Virus record (IMG/VR): IMGVR_UViG_3300032326_000132
Location: 1 to 28,119 of that record
DNA from: a virus
Strand: one strand, 5' to 3'
DNA length: 28,119 nucleotides
Shown here: positions 19,097-27,010 of the stretch, in pieces
Layout of the letters: each line of letters begins with the position of its first letter
Position numbering within the stretch: the first letter of the stretch is position 1
The notes under the pieces: model-generated
Database searches by the model: none
What the model was told of the DNA's origin: nothing
The model's input: only the letters and a program-made list of their open reading frames with translations
Translations under genes and position numbers: made by a program

Positions 19097-20563
19097 TTAA
19101 TTCCAATCAATCTTGTCTAGTGTGAATGGATACTTGGCTTCTTTGTAGAATTTCTTCCGTGCCGTAAGATGCCGCTTTGCGTATTTAGACGTCGAGGTAA
19201 TGTCCCAGATTTGGACAAAGTCCTTGTCGTCTGCTTTTCTAATGCCTCGCCCAATACTTTGTATAACGCGGACAAAGCTCTTTCCGGGCTCCAAAAGAAC
19301 CAGATTAAAAATACGGGGGATATTAATACCCACAGCGGCCACACCGTAAGTCGCCACAATAATCTTATTAGTACTAGTTTTAACATCGTCGTATTCTTCT
19401 TTCCTGTCTTTTGTTTTAACTTCTCCGGAAATAAACACACTATCTTCCAGCTCGTTAACAAGAAACTTCCCGGTATCGATTCTATTAACAAGTACCAACG
19501 TGTTACCACTGTCGGCTATTCCTTTAATCATTTTGCTGATATAAACCATGCGGTCGTCATCAGTAACTAGATATTTTAATTCTTCTGCGTAAGTCTTAAA
19601 CTCAGGCAAATCTATCAACTGAGCAATGTTAACATGACAATTACTCAGTACACCTTTTTCCTGTAATTCATGTGCCTTAATTCCGCCGATTACAGGACCG
19701 ATGCTGGCAAAAATACTTTCATATTCGAATGCTTCTTTAGGCACAGTGCCTGTTAATCCCCAGCGTACTGGCGCATTAGCAAGATTTTGTGTAAGCAAAT
19801 TCTTCAGTACTTCGGCTTTTGCCATGTGTACTTCATCAACAATAACACATGCTACACCTTCTAAAAATTCAGCAAGTGATACAATGTCATGTTCTAAGTT
19901 TTTACTTTTCTTATCTAGTATGTTCAGACTTTGCCATGTACAGATAGTGTGAGTTTTATTTAAATCTTTACGATCTCCGTAGTAAACACCTACATCAAGA
20001 TCCACGTTGATAAAATCTTCTTCTGTTTGTTCAACAAGACTTTTATTAGGAACAATAGTAATTGTTCTACCTAACGGTTCGCATAATTGTGCCAACGTAG
20101 CTGTGGTAATTGTTTTACCGGCGCCTGTTGCCACCTCTTGTAAACTCTGCGGATTCTCGAGAAAATTATTAATAGTGTCAACTTGATAATCACGCAACAT
20201 GATAGGCAGACCTTCTTGCTGGTGACCCTTAGGCCAAGTTTTTCCTTGGTCGGCCCAGTACGATTCTGTAACTTTAGCAAAGGCTAAATTTGTAGGCTGT
20301 CTTAAATCTTCAATAGAAGAAACGTCAATTCCTGAGCTATCTAGCAAACTTAATATCTTGGGTAGTTGATTGATATAACCGTTGCCGCCGAGACCAAACA
20401 ATGTTACTTGCCCGTCCCATCTGCCTAGCTTATAAGCTGGATGATACTTGGCATAGGGAATATCGTACTTGAATGCGTTAGATAGTTTTCTACGCATTTC
20501 CACACTGAGACCCTCTATTTTTATGTTAACTTCGTCCTTGATTATTAGCTTACATGATGACAT
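19097..20563 (-). CDS. uvsW: UvsW-type DNA/RNA helicase
   Basis: 488 residues from ATG 20563, which has AAGGA 7 nt upstream. Longer in-frame starts (20569, 20596) are less well placed. The N-terminal substrate-binding region (about 1-115) precedes an SF2 core with MLRDYQ (122-127), ATGAGKT (145-151), DEVH (243-246), a motif III region GLTGT, and motifs V/VI (VGINIP and QSIGRGIRK) in the second RecA domain. T4 UvsW (503 aa) unwinds R-loops and branched DNA and turns off origin-dependent replication late in infection. It starts inside the end of the 391-aa gene, so coupling is likely. Confidence 0.93.
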   Translation of the reverse strand: MSSCKLIIKDEVNIKIEGLSVEMRRKLSNAFKYDIPYAKYHPAYKLGRWDGQVTLFGLGGNGYINQLPKILSLLDSSGIDVSSIEDLRQPTNLAFAKVTESYWADQGKTWPKGHQQEGLPIMLRDYQVDTINNFLENPQSLQEVATGAGKTITTATLAQLCEPLGRTITIVPNKSLVEQTEEDFINVDLDVGVYYGDRKDLNKTHTICTWQSLNILDKKSKNLEHDIVSLAEFLEGVACVIVDEVHMAKAEVLKNLLTQNLANAPVRWGLTGTVPKEAFEYESIFASIGPVIGGIKAHELQEKGVLSNCHVNIAQLIDLPEFKTYAEELKYLVTDDDRMVYISKMIKGIADSGNTLVLVNRIDTGKFLVNELEDSVFISGEVKTKDRKEEYDDVKTSTNKIIVATYGVAAVGINIPRIFNLVLLEPGKSFVRVIQSIGRGIRKADDKDFVQIWDITSTSKYAKRHLTARKKFYKEAKYPFTLDKIDWN

Positions 20564-21725
20564 CAACATTTCCTTGAAGAGGCTTTTTATCCCCATAATA
20601 TATAATTAGATCAACGTCAGTGCAGTAAACATAACTTTTACTATTTTTAAAACTCGTTGTAAACGAAATCACACTTTTAGGCTTCCATTTGTCTTTAATG
20701 AAGAATTTGGGCAATTTACTATTGGCAATGCCAGCAACTTGCGAATGCTCGGAAAGATTTTTATTGTATCCTAATTCAGAAATGGTTTTGTTGAACCCAG
20801 CTGGATCATTGCCTTGATTAAATCTAAAATAAATTCCAATATGGTCATCAACACCGTTTGCTTTTAGTGCGTCTGCGAGCAAATTTAGTGATTTTTTGTT
20901 CACAGTAGAGTCGTGTCCGTCAAAAATTACTAAAAGTGGCAGTCTTTTAAGTTTTATTAAACTGGCTATTACCTCTGTTAAGGTACAAGATGAGTTATCG
21001 ATAAAAATTTTAGTGGACGGTCGTTGTGCTATCAACGTGGTCAAGAATTTATTGGGTAATTTTTCGAAAAAATCGTACTGATACCGGATTTTTCGGTCAT
21101 TTAGTAAAAGATGATTTTCACTGGTATACGTGCCGATATCGTCTGTCAGTATTTTTTTCAAATTTTCATTTTTCGAGTCAAGTATCGAAAAATTTATTTC
21201 TGAGGATGACAACGTGCGATCAATGTCTTCGTAAAATTTCATGATTTTTTCATCAATTTCGAAATTTTCTCGAAGAAATTCACCTACCAGTACATGAATG
21301 TTTTTTTCAGTGAGTGATACGGAAAAATGTCTAGTGCCGTGAGTGGATAACGATCCTTGTAGTCGATTGTTAAGGCCTGTGAGCTTGTTACGAAGTCTCT
21401 TGTCGTAGGTAAACTCTATAACTAAGGTGTCTGCATCACCGGGATCTATGTAAATTTTGCGAATTTTTTGAATTACTCTAAAAGGTTCGGACCATGTATC
21501 AGAATTGATCACATTGTGAACGTCATCCACGATGCCATCTAGGTGTACTGCGTTTTCTTTGAAAATTTTGGTCAATAATTTTGACTGATTTTCAGTCAAA
21601 AAAGTATTTTGTAAAAGTTGTCGAGCTAAACTCAACAATATTCGCTTATCTTTCGAAGGAAATACCTTTTCGGTCAAAAAGGCATTTTTAAAAAGGTGTA
21701 TAAGTAAGGCATCAACAGTTATCAT
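20550..21725 (-). CDS. Unknown protein linked to uvsW, 391 aa
   Basis: 391 residues with no motif I can assign. The N-terminal third is helical and basic, the middle mixed, and the C-terminal third has alternating strands and helices (LPLLVIFDGHDS near 258-269, GIYFRFNQGND near 300-310, SYVYCTDVDLIIYYGDKK near the end). This could be a Rossmann-like or nuclease-type fold. It lies between the uvsX group and uvsW, has its own perfect sigma70 promoter with a leaderless start, and overlaps uvsW by 14 nt. A role in recombination or replication is inferred from position only. Confidence 0.75.
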   Translation of the reverse strand: MITVDALLIHLFKNAFLTEKVFPSKDKRILLSLARQLLQNTFLTENQSKLLTKIFKENAVHLDGIVDDVHNVINSDTWSEPFRVIQKIRKIYIDPGDADTLVIEFTYDKRLRNKLTGLNNRLQGSLSTHGTRHFSVSLTEKNIHVLVGEFLRENFEIDEKIMKFYEDIDRTLSSSEINFSILDSKNENLKKILTDDIGTYTSENHLLLNDRKIRYQYDFFEKLPNKFLTTLIAQRPSTKIFIDNSSCTLTEVIASLIKLKRLPLLVIFDGHDSTVNKKSLNLLADALKANGVDDHIGIYFRFNQGNDPAGFNKTISELGYNKNLSEHSQVAGIANSKLPKFFIKDKWKPKSVISFTTSFKNSKSYVYCTDVDLIIYYGDKKPLQGNVDVIM

Positions 21726-21730
21726 AGTAA

Positions 21731-21759
21731 ATTATAACATACGTTTGCGAAAATGTCAA
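21731..21759 (-). promoter_or_regulatory. Consensus sigma70 promoter of the 391-aa gene (leaderless)
   Basis: On the minus strand TTGACA (21759-21754), 17 bp, TATAAT (21736-21731), then only 5 nt to the ATG at 21725. The -35 begins directly after the stop codon of the preceding gene. It has the same arrangement as the promoters at 19065-19093 and 14552-14580. Confidence 0.85.
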
Positions 21760-22215
21760 TTAAAGTGTAGCATCTTCCATTCCAGCTACTCGTAATTTTA
21801 TAATATTGCTAAGTTGCCATTGTTTGATGTCAAGCGACTTGGTAATACCCAACCATTTGTTGCGTAGCAAGGCAAATTCATTGATAATTTTTTCATAATC
21901 AACAACATCTGCCTCGCCGTCAACAAATTTCTCGCAATCACGACTACTAAGAGCCCGTTGGTAAGTTTCTAGATATTTTCTAAACAGTTGACTTTTAAGT
22001 CGCCTGAGTTCGATGTTCAAATATTCCAAAATTGCTTCAATTTCTTGTAGTTGACTAAATCGTTGTTCTACAATACCTGGCATAGCTGCTGAAGCTTTTT
22101 CTATGTTACCTGAAATACGAGCATCGGCTCTGGCCGCCTGTAATTCAGTTTCGTAATACGCCACAGCATCTGGAATATTCGAAATATCTTTAGAAACTTT
22201 TGAATACCAACTCAT
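21760..22215 (-). CDS. Helical protein, candidate UvsY analogue
   Basis: 151 residues, nearly all helical with coiled-coil-like heptads (FSQLQEIEAILEYLNIELRR near 53-72) and basic segments, ending KQWQLSNIIKLRVAG. T4 UvsY is a 137-residue helical mediator that loads UvsX onto gp32-coated DNA. Size, helical character, the Trp/Gln-rich ending and position two genes after uvsX make an analogue plausible. I see no strong sequence match, so no name is given. The ATG lies immediately after the upstream stop, with GAGGA inside the end of that gene. Confidence 0.75.
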   Translation of the reverse strand: MSWYSKVSKDISNIPDAVAYYETELQAARADARISGNIEKASAAMPGIVEQRFSQLQEIEAILEYLNIELRRLKSQLFRKYLETYQRALSSRDCEKFVDGEADVVDYEKIINEFALLRNKWLGITKSLDIKQWQLSNIIKLRVAGMEDATL

Positions 22216-22464
22216 TTAATCCTCGTCTTCATCAAAATCCCAATTATCTTCGTCGTCGACACTTTCTTCACTATCCTGGTCAAGGTAATATTCAATTGCG
22301 TCGTCGAGTGACTCGTCGAATCCTATCGAATCTTTCAAAGTTTTGTCGCCAATACCATGATCGGCCAGTAAATCTACATAGCGTTCAGCTAGCGACTCCA
22401 CTGCCTTTTTGTCAGCATACTCTTTAAATAGAAGCCATATGTCGGCAATTTGATTTTCGTTCAT
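22216..22464 (-). CDS. Acidic conserved protein next to uvsX, 82 aa
   Basis: 82 residues. The helical N-terminal part MNENQIADIWLLFKEYADKK is followed by a strongly acidic tail of Asp and Glu (from about residue 62 to the end). Similar proteins occur beside uvsX in T4-like marine phages by my recollection, function unknown. The acidic tail may mimic DNA or bind UvsX or gp32, which is inference. The ATG overlaps the uvsX stop (TAATG). Confidence 0.75.
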   Translation of the reverse strand: MNENQIADIWLLFKEYADKKAVESLAERYVDLLADHGIGDKTLKDSIGFDESLDDAIEYYLDQDSEESVDDEDNWDFDEDED

Positions 22465-23534
22465 TATGCGGTCTCCTGTTCTCCGTCAATAGTAGTTATC
22501 TCAGAAGGAATATTTTCTCCATGATTAGTAACATCTTTCATGATAGCATCCAATCCAGATTTTTCATTTCGTTCCCAAGGCTTACGGAATTGTTTAATAA
22601 TTTCACCATCTCTAGTGATATAAACAAGGCTGTTACCTTCTTTCTTCAACATACCTTTGCCTTCAAACAAATCGACTAATCCGCTGTATGGACTCATGCC
22701 GGTAGTGTATGGAATTTCAACTTGTACACTTTCAAAAGGTTTAGCGTAACGAGTTTTCATAATTTTACAGGCGGCGCGAATACCGTGTACTTCACTAGTC
22801 TTGTTACCATCAGAGTCTGTTTTCAATTTCAATTTACGCATAGCAACTACAATAGAGCTAGCGTAGATAAAGCCTTGTCCACCTGAAATTTTGTCATCTG
22901 GATCAAACATATCCTGGCTTGCGTATGTATGGTTAGTACAAACTAAACCAACATTATAACTACCAAACATGTTTACACAGTTACGAACAAGACTAGTAAG
23001 TGCCTTAGGTTTACGACCCATGTCACCTTTCATATCGCCTGCTTCGAACTGATTTACGTCAGTGGGAGTTAACAACATACCCAACGAGTCAACAACAAAT
23101 AAGACTTTAGGACGTTCTGCCATTGCCTTATATTCTTTCATGAACTCTGAAATAGTCTTGGCCACATCGTCAATCATGGCCATGTTAAGTTTTAACAACT
23201 TATCTTCACTTGTGTCAACACCAAGGTCGTGTAACCACTTTTCATCCAGTGCGTTTTCACTGTCGACAAGAATTGTATAAATTCCTTGTTCCTGTGCGTT
23301 CTTAATAATATTGCCAGAGCAGATGTAGCTCTTGCCTGCGCCAGATTCTCCGGCAAATACTGTAACTTTTCCTAACGGAATACCTTTGTTAAAGTCTCCG
23401 CTAATCAAATAATTTAAGGCATAATTGCCTGTTCCGACCCAATCGGTAGGATCGTTAAATCCTACGCCTAAGCCGTCAATACTCTTAGTAAGAGTCTTTC
23501 TAAATTTACTTAAATCAAATGCCTTTGTTGCCAT
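22464..23534 (-). CDS. uvsX: UvsX RecA-like recombinase
   Basis: 356 residues. The RecA core shows Walker A GESGAGKS (62-69), a catalytic-Glu segment VDSENALD (90-97), Walker B VLFVVDS (144-150), and the ISGGQGFIYASS loop region (about 217-228). It polymerises on single-stranded DNA and drives strand exchange for recombination-dependent replication and repair. Length is close to T4 UvsX (391 aa) but shorter at the C-terminus. It starts by overlapping the stop of the 69-aa gene (TAATG). Confidence 0.95.
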   Translation of the reverse strand: MATKAFDLSKFRKTLTKSIDGLGVGFNDPTDWVGTGNYALNYLISGDFNKGIPLGKVTVFAGESGAGKSYICSGNIIKNAQEQGIYTILVDSENALDEKWLHDLGVDTSEDKLLKLNMAMIDDVAKTISEFMKEYKAMAERPKVLFVVDSLGMLLTPTDVNQFEAGDMKGDMGRKPKALTSLVRNCVNMFGSYNVGLVCTNHTYASQDMFDPDDKISGGQGFIYASSIVVAMRKLKLKTDSDGNKTSEVHGIRAACKIMKTRYAKPFESVQVEIPYTTGMSPYSGLVDLFEGKGMLKKEGNSLVYITRDGEIIKQFRKPWERNEKSGLDAIMKDVTNHGENIPSEITTIDGEQETA

Positions 23535-23743
23535 TATTCGTCCCTTTCTAATTCGGTAGCTTCTTTCACCAGAGCTACTAATTGGTCAATAGTTGAACAC
23601 ATAATCTTTGCGTTCTTCCAATCACCGTCTGAATCTTTCCCGCCAATTTCAAACATAAAACCGTTGTCGTACATTTGAATAGAAAAAGAATCATTTACTT
23701 TAGCGAGCTTATCGCCGATCTTGTTTACTTGTTTTTTAGCCAT
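23534..23743 (-). CDS. Hypothetical protein upstream of uvsX, 69 aa
   Basis: 69 residues with a basic start (MAKKQVNKIGDK), a strand pair (FSIQMYDNGFMFEIGGKDSD) and a helical acidic end. The ATG at 23743 has AGGAG 9 nt before it. It is the first gene after the gp32-side hairpin and is coupled to uvsX. It resembles a conserved small family of T4-like marine phages, without known function. Confidence 0.75.
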   Translation of the reverse strand: MAKKQVNKIGDKLAKVNDSFSIQMYDNGFMFEIGGKDSDGDWKNAKIMCSTIDQLVALVKEATELERDE

Positions 23744-23763
23744 ATGATCTCCTCGTAGGTGGC

Positions 23764-23787
23764 AATGAGGGCACGAGGGCCCTCATT
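23764..23787. repeat. 8-bp inverted repeat between gp32 and the uvsX group
   Basis: AATGAGGG (23764-23771) and CCCTCATT (23780-23787) with an 8-nt loop. In the gene direction (minus) there is no T-run after it, so it is unlikely to be a strong terminator. An mRNA processing or stabilising hairpin for the gp32 message is possible. Confidence 0.6.
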
Positions 23788-23797
23788 TTAAAAGCTA

Positions 23798-24775
23798 TTA
23801 TTGCTTTTGACGATTGCGAATCATCGCAAGAATGTCTTCTGCTCTGCCGCCGCCAGCGGAAGATGAAGCTTCTTGTTTAGGTGCTACTGGAGCTGCCTTA
23901 GCAACGCTAGTGGTGTCTTCTTCCCACGGAGCATCTTCGGTATCAGCTGCCTTAGTCTTAGCAACTGGATCGCCTGTTGCTTGGCTCATGCCAGCAGGCT
24001 TGTAGTATTGACTCCAACGATCCATATCAAATGGTTCGCCTTCGACACTTGCTTCGAACATTTCTTTGATAACCTTAAGTTCGACATCGCCTGGCTTTTT
24101 AGGCAGGAAGTCTTTGAGATTATACAAGCCGTGCTCTTTTAAAGCTGTCTGTTCAACATCGCTCAATGGACGCTCACGACGACTCCACTTACTAGTAGAG
24201 TAGTCAGCATAGCCGCCTTTACTTGTCTTAATAAGTTTAAAGTCAACACCGTGGAGTAGGTCTGTTGGCAGATTGTCCATTTCTGGATCAAGCAATGCGC
24301 CACGAATCAATTGAAAGATTTGTGGGCCGATAATGAATCGACGAATTGGATTCGAAGCAGCATTTTCTTCTTTCAGACCGTCTTCAACAACGAAGCCTTG
24401 GAAGATATAACTACGCTTTTTCCAATACTTATTGGCCATTTGTTTAAGCGATTCGTCTTTGTACCATGGACGCACTTCTGCTAGAATAGGGCATGTGCCG
24501 CCATACATTTCCATACAAGGTACTTGGACTTGAACTGGACGACTATCTGTGCTGCCACTAACTCCAGCAAACGGCAATTTAATCATTGCTCGTTCTGCCC
24601 AGAAAAATGTGTTGTCAGAGTCACCGTCTGGTAAGAATCTTACTGTTGCTTCAGATCCTTCTTTGAGATTCCAGAATGGATAAATTGAATTATCACCACC
24701 GGAACGTTGATTGTTGTCGGAACCACGTGATTCCTGTTCTTTGAGCTTTGCTCGGATTTCTGCTAAAGATGCCAT
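23798..24775 (-). CDS. 32: gp32-like single-stranded DNA-binding protein
   Basis: 325 residues (T4 gp32 has 301). A basic N-terminal region (LAEIRAKLKEQ) suits the cooperativity domain. The OB-type core runs from YPFWNLKEG (32-40) to about residue 230. The acidic C-terminal part (DTEDAPWEEDT) suits protein recruitment, followed by an unusual extension RAEDILAMIRNRQKQ. In T4 a zinc is held by His64, Cys77, Cys87 and Cys90. Here only Cys87 and Cys95 remain in that region with no nearby His, so the zinc site looks degenerate. It should coat single-stranded DNA at forks and control its own translation. Confidence 0.9.
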   Translation of the reverse strand: MASLAEIRAKLKEQESRGSDNNQRSGGDNSIYPFWNLKEGSEATVRFLPDGDSDNTFFWAERAMIKLPFAGVSGSTDSRPVQVQVPCMEMYGGTCPILAEVRPWYKDESLKQMANKYWKKRSYIFQGFVVEDGLKEENAASNPIRRFIIGPQIFQLIRGALLDPEMDNLPTDLLHGVDFKLIKTSKGGYADYSTSKWSRRERPLSDVEQTALKEHGLYNLKDFLPKKPGDVELKVIKEMFEASVEGEPFDMDRWSQYYKPAGMSQATGDPVAKTKAADTEDAPWEEDTTSVAKAAPVAPKQEASSSAGGGRAEDILAMIRNRQKQ

Positions 24776-24821
24776 AATTGTTCTCCTATTAATAGCCTTA
24801 AGTTTGCTTTTTGTGCCTATA

Positions 24822-24845
24822 TTGTTTTAGAACCCTCTAAAACAA
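24822..24845 (-). promoter_or_regulatory. 10-bp leader hairpin upstream of gp32, possible autoregulatory site
   Basis: On the minus strand TTGTTTTAGA, loop GGGT, TCTAAAACAA: a perfect 10-bp stem whose 3' edge is 46 nt before the gp32 ATG. About 45 nt of A/T-rich, apparently unstructured leader separates it from the start. T4 gp32 represses its own mRNA by nucleating at a 5' pseudoknot and spreading over an unstructured leader. The layout here is similar. Confidence 0.6.
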
Positions 24846-24876
24846 AAAACGCATACATGTTATTGTATACGTTTTT
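24845..24876 (-). terminator. Bidirectional terminator-like hairpin between the 696-aa gene and gp32
   Basis: AAAACGTATAC and GTATGCGTTTTT arms on the minus strand (8-bp core with one G-T pair, 8-nt loop), flanked by A-run and T-run so that it reads as a terminator in both directions. It should stop late read-through from the terminase side. Confidence 0.8.
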
Positions 24877-24883
24877 ATTTATC
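24876..24883 (-). promoter_or_regulatory. Late-type motif (GATAAATA) upstream of gp32
   Basis: GATAAATA on the minus strand lies directly before the terminator hairpin. A start about 7 nt downstream would fall inside the 5' arm, so a transcript from here could not fold the terminator and would read into gp32. Confidence 0.4.
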
Positions 24884-24914
24884 TTAGCAAGAGATTTCTT
24901 GCTTAAAAATGGTT

Positions 24915-27005
24915 TTATCTTGCCAATCCTGCAAGTTTCTTCATTCGATTCATTTCGCCTAAGCTAGTTAATTTAGCAATTACTTTTTCAGCAATAGGTC
25001 CAGCATTGTCACCGAATTTCTTTTCGCAGGCAATTTTAACACCTTCTTCACCTTTAGGGAAGTTTCCTTCGTTGGCGTTATACATACTCTTAACAAATTC
25101 AATTAATTCGTCTGCTTTGTTTCCAAATACGTCTTCAACTTTCATTCCTGCTTTAGTAATTGCTTCGCCTAGTGTCATTTCTTTACCAGCAATACGAATG
25201 ATTGTTTCTGCTGTTGCGCCAGCTTTCTTGGCTTTCTTAATAGCGTCAGCCATTCCTTTTTTAGCTAAATGACGAGCCTTATTTTTGACGGTATTTCCGA
25301 ACTCGTCTTTATCGTCGCCTTTCTTTTTGTAAGGACCATCAAACGGAGGATCTTCTTTTTCCTCAGCGACTGGTGGTGGCATCACAGGTGCTGGCTCAGC
25401 TGGTGCTACTGCTGCAGGTTCAGCCGGTGGTGCTTCTGGTGCAGGTGCTGCTGGTGGTGCCGCGTCCATGCCGCCATCATCCGCAGGGGATTGAATCTGT
25501 GTTAAAATGTCTGTGCCGTTTTCTTCGTCTTTAATTTTAATGTAATCTTTAAGAATATCTCTTACATCATGTTCGGGGTCGATATCGGCAAGTTCTTTAA
25601 AAACATCAGTTAGTTCATCATCATCAATAATGTCAGATAAACTTTCAACAGCATTACTTCCGTCAGTGCCTACAGGCATTGGTTGTGCTACTAGTTGATT
25701 TAATTTTTCTACAGCTTCTCTCTTGCTGTTTTCATCATCACTGAAAATATCAACACGTTCACCTAAAATACTATCTATAAAGTTTTCAAACTGAACTTCT
25801 GGTGAGAAACTTTCTTTCTTAGAAGACTTCTCGTCTGCTTTCTTAGCACCTGCGCGGCGTTGTTCGGCCTTTTTAAATGCTGAAGGTGCAAAGTCTCTTT
25901 CGTCAGGATCGCTATCATAAGCATGTCCAGCTTTCTCATATTCGTCTGCATCTTTCTCTGCTTTGCCCTTGTAAGACTTTAATGTATCTTTGCTTAGTTC
26001 GCTCAGCATATCATCTGGGTCAACATCTTTTACAGGAATGTCACTTTCGTCAACTAGTTTAAAGATATAAGGAAATACGTTCTTAAGTTCTTCGTTGAAT
26101 GTACGGATAGTTAATCTGTCTATCCAGTCATTCATAACGTCTTCTGGAATTTCTTTAGCATCGCTAGCGTGGAAGTTTTCAGCAAATTCAACATAGCGTG
26201 TAGCACTTTGTAAACTATGGATTTCTTTTTTAACAGCATCGATTCTTTCCATTACTTTAGAATGAATGCTTCCCATTGCTTCGCTAACCATGGGATTTCT
26301 AGAAACATACTGCTTAAACATTCTTAGGTTGCTCAATTCTTCACTAAGACCAATTACGTGTCCGCCAATAGAATCATACGGTGTTCCGCCGTGTGCCACG
26401 TGTGTAGCCAATGCTCTAGCACCATTTAGATGCTTGTAAGGATACTTAAATCTTTCGCCTTGAGCATTTTCAATATAGATGCTTTCAATGCGTTGAGCTC
26501 GTCCAGCTGGGTTCTCAAAATTTACTGGAGCACTATGTTTAACAATTAACTTAGCATCACCCAATTGTTGATAGCTAGTTTTGCTAGTGCCGTATAATTT
26601 ACTTTCAGACATAGTGTCTTCTCCGTTGTTCTTTTTAGACATGAATTCGTAGTCTCTTTTATCTAGATTGCTTTTAGAAATATCTCTAGTATCAAAATTC
26701 ATCAGGCGCTGTTTCGCAAATTCTCGTAATTCTTGAAGGAAATTATAAAATTTGTTCTTTACAAATTCATCTTTTTCTTCCACGATGTCGTTGGAGTAAA
26801 TTACTACAAGTCCGTCTTCTTCCGAAATACTTACATCGATAGATCCTAACGGAACTCGATTATGGTGATAGTCAAAATTAAAAAATCTTGCTAGCGCGGG
26901 CTCGGACGTTGATTCGCGATCCTCGTCTCGAAGTTTTACTTTTGGAAACTGTGTTCTAATTTTTCCAAATAATTCATCAGCAATGTTGCTTAGATTCTTG
27001 TTCAT
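24915..27005 (-). CDS. Large conserved late protein, 696 aa, with Pro/Ala linker
   Basis: 696 residues. A helical N-terminal domain opens MNKNLSNIADELFGKIRTQF. The central part is charged and helical (about 110-500). A Pro/Ala-rich linker spans about 505-552, and the C-terminal domain (about 570-696) ends MNRMKKLAGLAR, a motif shared with the 223-aa protein. There is no catalytic signature. It lies next to the large terminase, starts 5 nt after a late motif GATAAATA and ends before a terminator, all typical of a virion or assembly protein. I recall related proteins of unknown function in marine T4-like phages. Confidence 0.75.
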   Translation of the reverse strand: MNKNLSNIADELFGKIRTQFPKVKLRDEDRESTSEPALARFFNFDYHHNRVPLGSIDVSISEEDGLVVIYSNDIVEEKDEFVKNKFYNFLQELREFAKQRLMNFDTRDISKSNLDKRDYEFMSKKNNGEDTMSESKLYGTSKTSYQQLGDAKLIVKHSAPVNFENPAGRAQRIESIYIENAQGERFKYPYKHLNGARALATHVAHGGTPYDSIGGHVIGLSEELSNLRMFKQYVSRNPMVSEAMGSIHSKVMERIDAVKKEIHSLQSATRYVEFAENFHASDAKEIPEDVMNDWIDRLTIRTFNEELKNVFPYIFKLVDESDIPVKDVDPDDMLSELSKDTLKSYKGKAEKDADEYEKAGHAYDSDPDERDFAPSAFKKAEQRRAGAKKADEKSSKKESFSPEVQFENFIDSILGERVDIFSDDENSKREAVEKLNQLVAQPMPVGTDGSNAVESLSDIIDDDELTDVFKELADIDPEHDVRDILKDYIKIKDEENGTDILTQIQSPADDGGMDAAPPAAPAPEAPPAEPAAVAPAEPAPVMPPPVAEEKEDPPFDGPYKKKGDDKDEFGNTVKNKARHLAKKGMADAIKKAKKAGATAETIIRIAGKEMTLGEAITKAGMKVEDVFGNKADELIEFVKSMYNANEGNFPKGEEGVKIACEKKFGDNAGPIAEKVIAKLTSLGEMNRMKKLAGLAR

Positions 27006-27010
27006 ACTGA

